DNA from: JAXDLK01 sp034666665
GTDB lineage: Bacteria > Desulfobacterota > Binatia > JACPRU01
Length of the DNA: 8,647 nt
Direction: 5' to 3'
NCBI GenBank assembly: GCA_034666665.1
Contig: JAXDLK010000104.1
Span: forward strand, 1-8,647
Shown here in pieces: positions 5,979 to 8,647 of this stretch. The translations under genes were made by a program, and so were the position numbers. Within the stretch, counting starts at the first letter, position 1. Every line of letters begins with the position of its first letter. The notes beneath the pieces are model-generated. The model searched no databases, was not told the origin of the DNA, and saw only the letters and a list, made by a program, of their open reading frames with translations.

Positions 5979-7327
5979 CAGCGCGCCCCGGCGGGAGCGA
6001 ACCCCGGCGTTTCGGCAAACAGTGTCGACTCCTCCTGGATTCCGGCCAGAATGCCGCCGACGACGAGTGACAGCGCCAAACCGGAGCCCGCCAGGCCGCT
6101 CGCGAGCACGTTTTCGGTCGCCAGGAAGGAGAGCACCGCCGGCGCCGCGACGAGAGCGCACAGCGCCGCGGCACCACGATCCTCGCGCAGTCCCCGCCAG
6201 AGCTCGGCAGCCAGGCCGAGCAGCAGCGCGACACCGACGGCGGCGCCGATCACGCCGAGCTCGTACGCGACACGCAGGTATTCGTTGTGAATCGTGCGGT
6301 TGGGATCGAATCGGTCTTCGCCGTAGCCGTAGAACTGGCCGTCCGTCACGAGCGTTCCGCCGGACGCAGTACCGCTGCCGACCAGCTCGTCGATCATGCT
6401 ACGGGCGCGGATCTCGTCGACCACCGCCGCGTACATGTCCAAGCGGAAGCTCGCGGTACCGATGTCCCGCAGCCCCTCGGACCGTCCGACCTTGAGCAGC
6501 GCCGCCGCGCGCATTTCCGACTCGGCCGGGACGAGGAGGTCGACGGTCGAGGTGACGATGATCAGCGCCGCAGTTCCGGCGCCGAGCATCACGTACCGCA
6601 CCGCGGAACCGTCACGGGCGACGGCCCAGAGCCATCGAACGGCGACGACGGACAGCAGACCGAGTGCGGCGATGCGGCTTCCATTGGCGACGATCAATGC
6701 GACCGCCAACGCCACCGCCGACGCGCGCAACGGGAGCGTCCCCGTGGCGACGACGATTGCCGTCAGGACGACGACCAGCTGCGCGAACGGCTGCGGCTGC
6801 AGAAATGCCGTGAACCTCTCCTCGGCACCACCGTAGGGGTTGCCCAGCCCGTACGACTGGATCAGTCCGAGACATCCGCACAGCACCAGCCCGCGGCACG
6901 CCACGGATGCGCTGATCGTACCGTTCGCATGTGCCCGGGCGGCGGCCGTCACGAGCAAGCCGAGAAGGACGAGATAGGTGACGAACTTCAGTCCGGCCGT
7001 CGGATACGGGCTTCTGGTCACGGACAGTGCCGTGTACGCCACGAACCCACCCCAGAGGACACCGATCGACGTGAGCCGCACGACCGGCCCGGGTCGAAGT
7101 CCCATCCTCCACGCGAACATCAACGGCAGCGAGAGGTGCTTCAGCGTATTCGTGAGACCGACCCGATCACTTGCGAGCGTCCCCATCGCCGGAGAAACGA
7201 CGTCCACGTTCGCTGCCAGCACCATGCCGAGCAGGGCCCATTGCGGCGGGGCGGCCGCGACCAGCAATGCCGCCGCGGCCAGGAGGAGGAGCGGCAGGGC
7301 GATCAGCAACGTTTCGTCGACGGCCAT
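5972..7327 (-). CDS. O-antigen ligase/polymerase family membrane protein (Wzy/WaaL-like)
   Basis: A 451-residue integral membrane protein of the O-antigen ligase/polymerase superfamily (PF04932 type). It would polymerise lipid-linked repeat units, or ligate the chain to an acceptor, on the periplasmic side. The N-terminus is a membrane segment (7-27), followed by many more, including about 86-102, 115-129, 183-196, 203-214 and 246-262. The family core is visible: ALIVANGSRIAALGL (210-224), matching the conserved (N/T)-x-SR region before a helix, then a large loop from about 265 to 350. That loop ends in RTIHNEYLRVAYELGVIG (344-361), matching the conserved H-N-x-(Y/F)-L motif near the active site. 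Final membrane segments lie near 355-375, 386-403 and 410-430. The ATG directly abuts the upstream stop (TGAATG) with GGGGAG 8 bases before it (7336-7341). The 3' end overlaps the flippase start. Polymerases and ligases cannot be separated by sequence; as the only such gene beside a flippase, Wzy is the simpler reading. Confidence 0.87.
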   Translation of the reverse strand: MAVDETLLIALPLLLLAAAALLVAAAPPQWALLGMVLAANVDVVSPAMGTLASDRVGLTNTLKHLSLPLMFAWRMGLRPGPVVRLTSIGVLWGGFVAYTALSVTRSPYPTAGLKFVTYLVLLGLLVTAAARAHANGTISASVACRGLVLCGCLGLIQSYGLGNPYGGAEERFTAFLQPQPFAQLVVVLTAIVVATGTLPLRASAVALAVALIVANGSRIAALGLLSVVAVRWLWAVARDGSAVRYVMLGAGTAALIIVTSTVDLLVPAESEMRAAALLKVGRSEGLRDIGTASFRLDMYAAVVDEIRARSMIDELVGSGTASGGTLVTDGQFYGYGEDRFDPNRTIHNEYLRVAYELGVIGAAVGVALLLGLAAELWRGLREDRGAAALCALVAAPAVLSFLATENVLASGLAGSGLALSLVVGGILAGIQEESTLFAETPGFAPAGARWC

Positions 7328-8647
7328 TCAGACCGCTCCCCTTGCACGCGCGACGGCGACCGCCGTCCGCGCAAGGATGTGAATGTCGAGCCACAAGGAC
7401 CAGTTCCGCTGGTAATACGTGTCGTACAGTCGCTGCGCGTCGATCCCTCCGGCGCTTCGAACCGTGACCTGCCACATGCCGGTCAAGCCCGGCCGAACTT
7501 GCCGGCGAAACGCACGAAACTCCGGGGTGAACTGCTCGAGGTGGTACGCCGGAAAGGGCCGTGGCCCGACGAGACTCATTTCACCTCTGAGCACGCACCA
7601 GAGCTGCGGCAGCTCGTCGATGCTCGATCGCCGGAGGAAGCCGCCGATTCCCGGAATCACCCTCGGATCTCGAGCGAGCTTGAATCGCTCGTTCCACTCG
7701 CGTCGAAGCTCCGGGTCGCGCTCGAATGCTTCCTCCAGCCGCTGGCCGGCATCGACGTGCATCGTGCGCAGCTTCCACACCTTGACCGTCCGGCCTCCGA
7801 GACCCTCACGCTCCTGGTGATAGAGCATCGGACCGCGGCTCCGGGCCTTCACCAGGAGACCACCGAGGAGAATCAGCGGGAGCGACAGGAGGAGCAACGC
7901 TCCTCCCACGACCATGTCGATCGAGCGTTTGAGGAATCGATTCTGCCAGCGGAGCAGCTCGTTGGTGAATTCGATTCCCAGCAAGCCACCGAGGTTGCAG
8001 ACGCGCACGCGTTCCACCGGAAGGTCGTATTCGTGGACGATCACCACGCGTGCGAAGATCGACCGCACGTCGTTCAAGATCTGCTCGTTCTGCTGGCCGC
8101 CCTCGACCAATGCGACGCGCAGTCCGGCATCACGAAGCGCACGGATCTGCTCCAGCCCGCCGAGGACCGGCAGCCCCGCGATCATGGCCTCACGGAGAAG
8201 GGGCGGAGGGGCGAGAATGCCGACGGGTTGGTAGCCGAGCGAGACCGCCTGCTCGACGCCGCGCATTGTCCATCGCGCCCACCGGGCACCGCCGATGAGG
8301 ATCACCGGCTCGCGCCACCAGGGGAACCTGGTGACGATCGAGAGAACGGCCCACCGCAGCAGCGGCACGGCGACGAGCGCCGATGCGTACGCGATGATCA
8401 GTCCCACACGGGAGTATTGCGGGCCGATCTTGAACGCGAACACCGAAGCCGCAACCGCGAGGAAGCCGAACGTGGTGCACTGCGAGAGCCGCCGAAGCGT
8501 CTCGACCGCGCCGACACCGAATCCCGGATAGAGACCGGCGCCTGCGTACGCGAGTGGGAAGAGGCAGACGACCGGCAGGATTGCGAAGTAGACGCTCGCC
8601 GGCTGTTGCAGGATCGGGTTCGCCCAGACCAGGTACCCGAAGGCGCC
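7328..8647 (-). CDS. wbaP: WbaP-type undecaprenyl-phosphate sugar phosphotransferase, 5' end outside window
   Basis: This polyprenyl-phosphate hexose-1-phosphate transferase starts repeat-unit synthesis by moving a sugar-1-phosphate (often galactose or glucose) from a UDP-sugar to undecaprenyl phosphate at the inner membrane. The frame stays open to the right edge, giving 439 residues of the protein. The fragment begins with membrane helices, and AYAGAGLYPGFGVGAVETLR (about 33-52) is the segment typical of long WbaP-like proteins. A central Rossmann-like region follows (about 112-220, starting REPVILIGG). The C-terminal catalytic domain begins at KRSIDMVVGG (240-249), with a membrane hairpin and then VWKLRTMHVDA (290-300). 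RSSIDELPQLW (340-350) carries the catalytic Asp344-Glu345, followed by EMSLVGPRPFP (356-366) and RPGLTGMWQV (385-394). An internal GTG at 8443 would drop the upstream helices, so the real start is beyond the window. The stop directly abuts the next ATG. Substrate sugar is not determinable. The symbol denotes family type. Confidence 0.93.
   Translation of the reverse strand, partial: GAFGYLVWANPILQQPASVYFAILPVVCLFPLAYAGAGLYPGFGVGAVETLRRLSQCTTFGFLAVAASVFAFKIGPQYSRVGLIIAYASALVAVPLLRWAVLSIVTRFPWWREPVILIGGARWARWTMRGVEQAVSLGYQPVGILAPPPLLREAMIAGLPVLGGLEQIRALRDAGLRVALVEGGQQNEQILNDVRSIFARVVIVHEYDLPVERVRVCNLGGLLGIEFTNELLRWQNRFLKRSIDMVVGGALLLLSLPLILLGGLLVKARSRGPMLYHQEREGLGGRTVKVWKLRTMHVDAGQRLEEAFERDPELRREWNERFKLARDPRVIPGIGGFLRRSSIDELPQLWCVLRGEMSLVGPRPFPAYHLEQFTPEFRAFRRQVRPGLTGMWQVTVRSAGGIDAQRLYDTYYQRNWSLWLDIHILARTAVAVARARGAV

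Noticed and set aside
5979..6161. Possible 61-residue N-terminal extension of the flippase
   Set aside because: It lies within the ligase/polymerase gene in another frame and is polar and Arg-rich, unlike a Wzx N-terminus.
4563..6290. 575-codon open frame on the plus strand
   Set aside because: It runs antisense through the flippase and neighbouring genes, has a low-complexity Arg/Pro/Gln/Asp-rich translation with no recognisable domain, and is the expected shadow of GC-rich coding sequence.

Overview
The window is a high-GC piece of a bacterial cell-surface or exocellular polysaccharide biosynthesis locus. Every supportable gene lies on the minus strand, so the operon reads from right (8647) to left (1). 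The Wzx/Wzy-type logic (membrane phosphoglycosyl transferase, polytopic polymerase/ligase, MOP-type flippase) and an apparently secreted glycosidase suggest a diderm bacterium. GC-rich codon use and the long antisense shadow frames fit a high-GC lineage such as Myxococcota, another deltaproteobacterial group or Gemmatimonadota. I cannot fix the taxon from this sequence.

Layout in transcription order: (i) 8647-7328, a WbaP-type undecaprenyl-phosphate sugar-1-phosphate transferase, open at its 5' end; (ii) 7327-5972, an O-antigen ligase/polymerase (Wzy/WaaL superfamily) membrane protein; (iii) 5978-4668, a polysaccharide flippase; (iv) 4671-3508, a CsaB/WcaK-type polysaccharide pyruvyl transferase; (v) 3511-2276, a GT4 glycosyltransferase; (vi) 2282-1056, an exported glycoside hydrolase resembling GH39/PslG; (vii) after an 89-bp hairpin-rich gap, 966-1, a GDP-mannose 3,5-epimerase that runs off the left edge just before its expected stop codon.

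The first six genes are packed without gaps: one TGAATG abutment, two ATGA overlaps and two identical GTGCTGA overlaps, which suggests translational coupling. Together they would load the first sugar phosphate onto undecaprenyl phosphate, extend the repeat unit (GT4 plus transferases not in the window), add pyruvate ketals, flip the lipid-linked unit, polymerise or ligate it, and trim or release the polymer with the exported hydrolase. The epimerase would supply GDP-L-galactose (or GDP-L-gulose), so the polymer may contain an L-hexose that is unusual in bacteria.

The most notable points are the plant-type GDP-mannose 3,5-epimerase with an intact catalytic set, the glycosidase embedded in a synthesis operon, and the run of four inverted repeats in the only intergenic gap. 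I found no RNA genes, CRISPR arrays, transposases or integrases.
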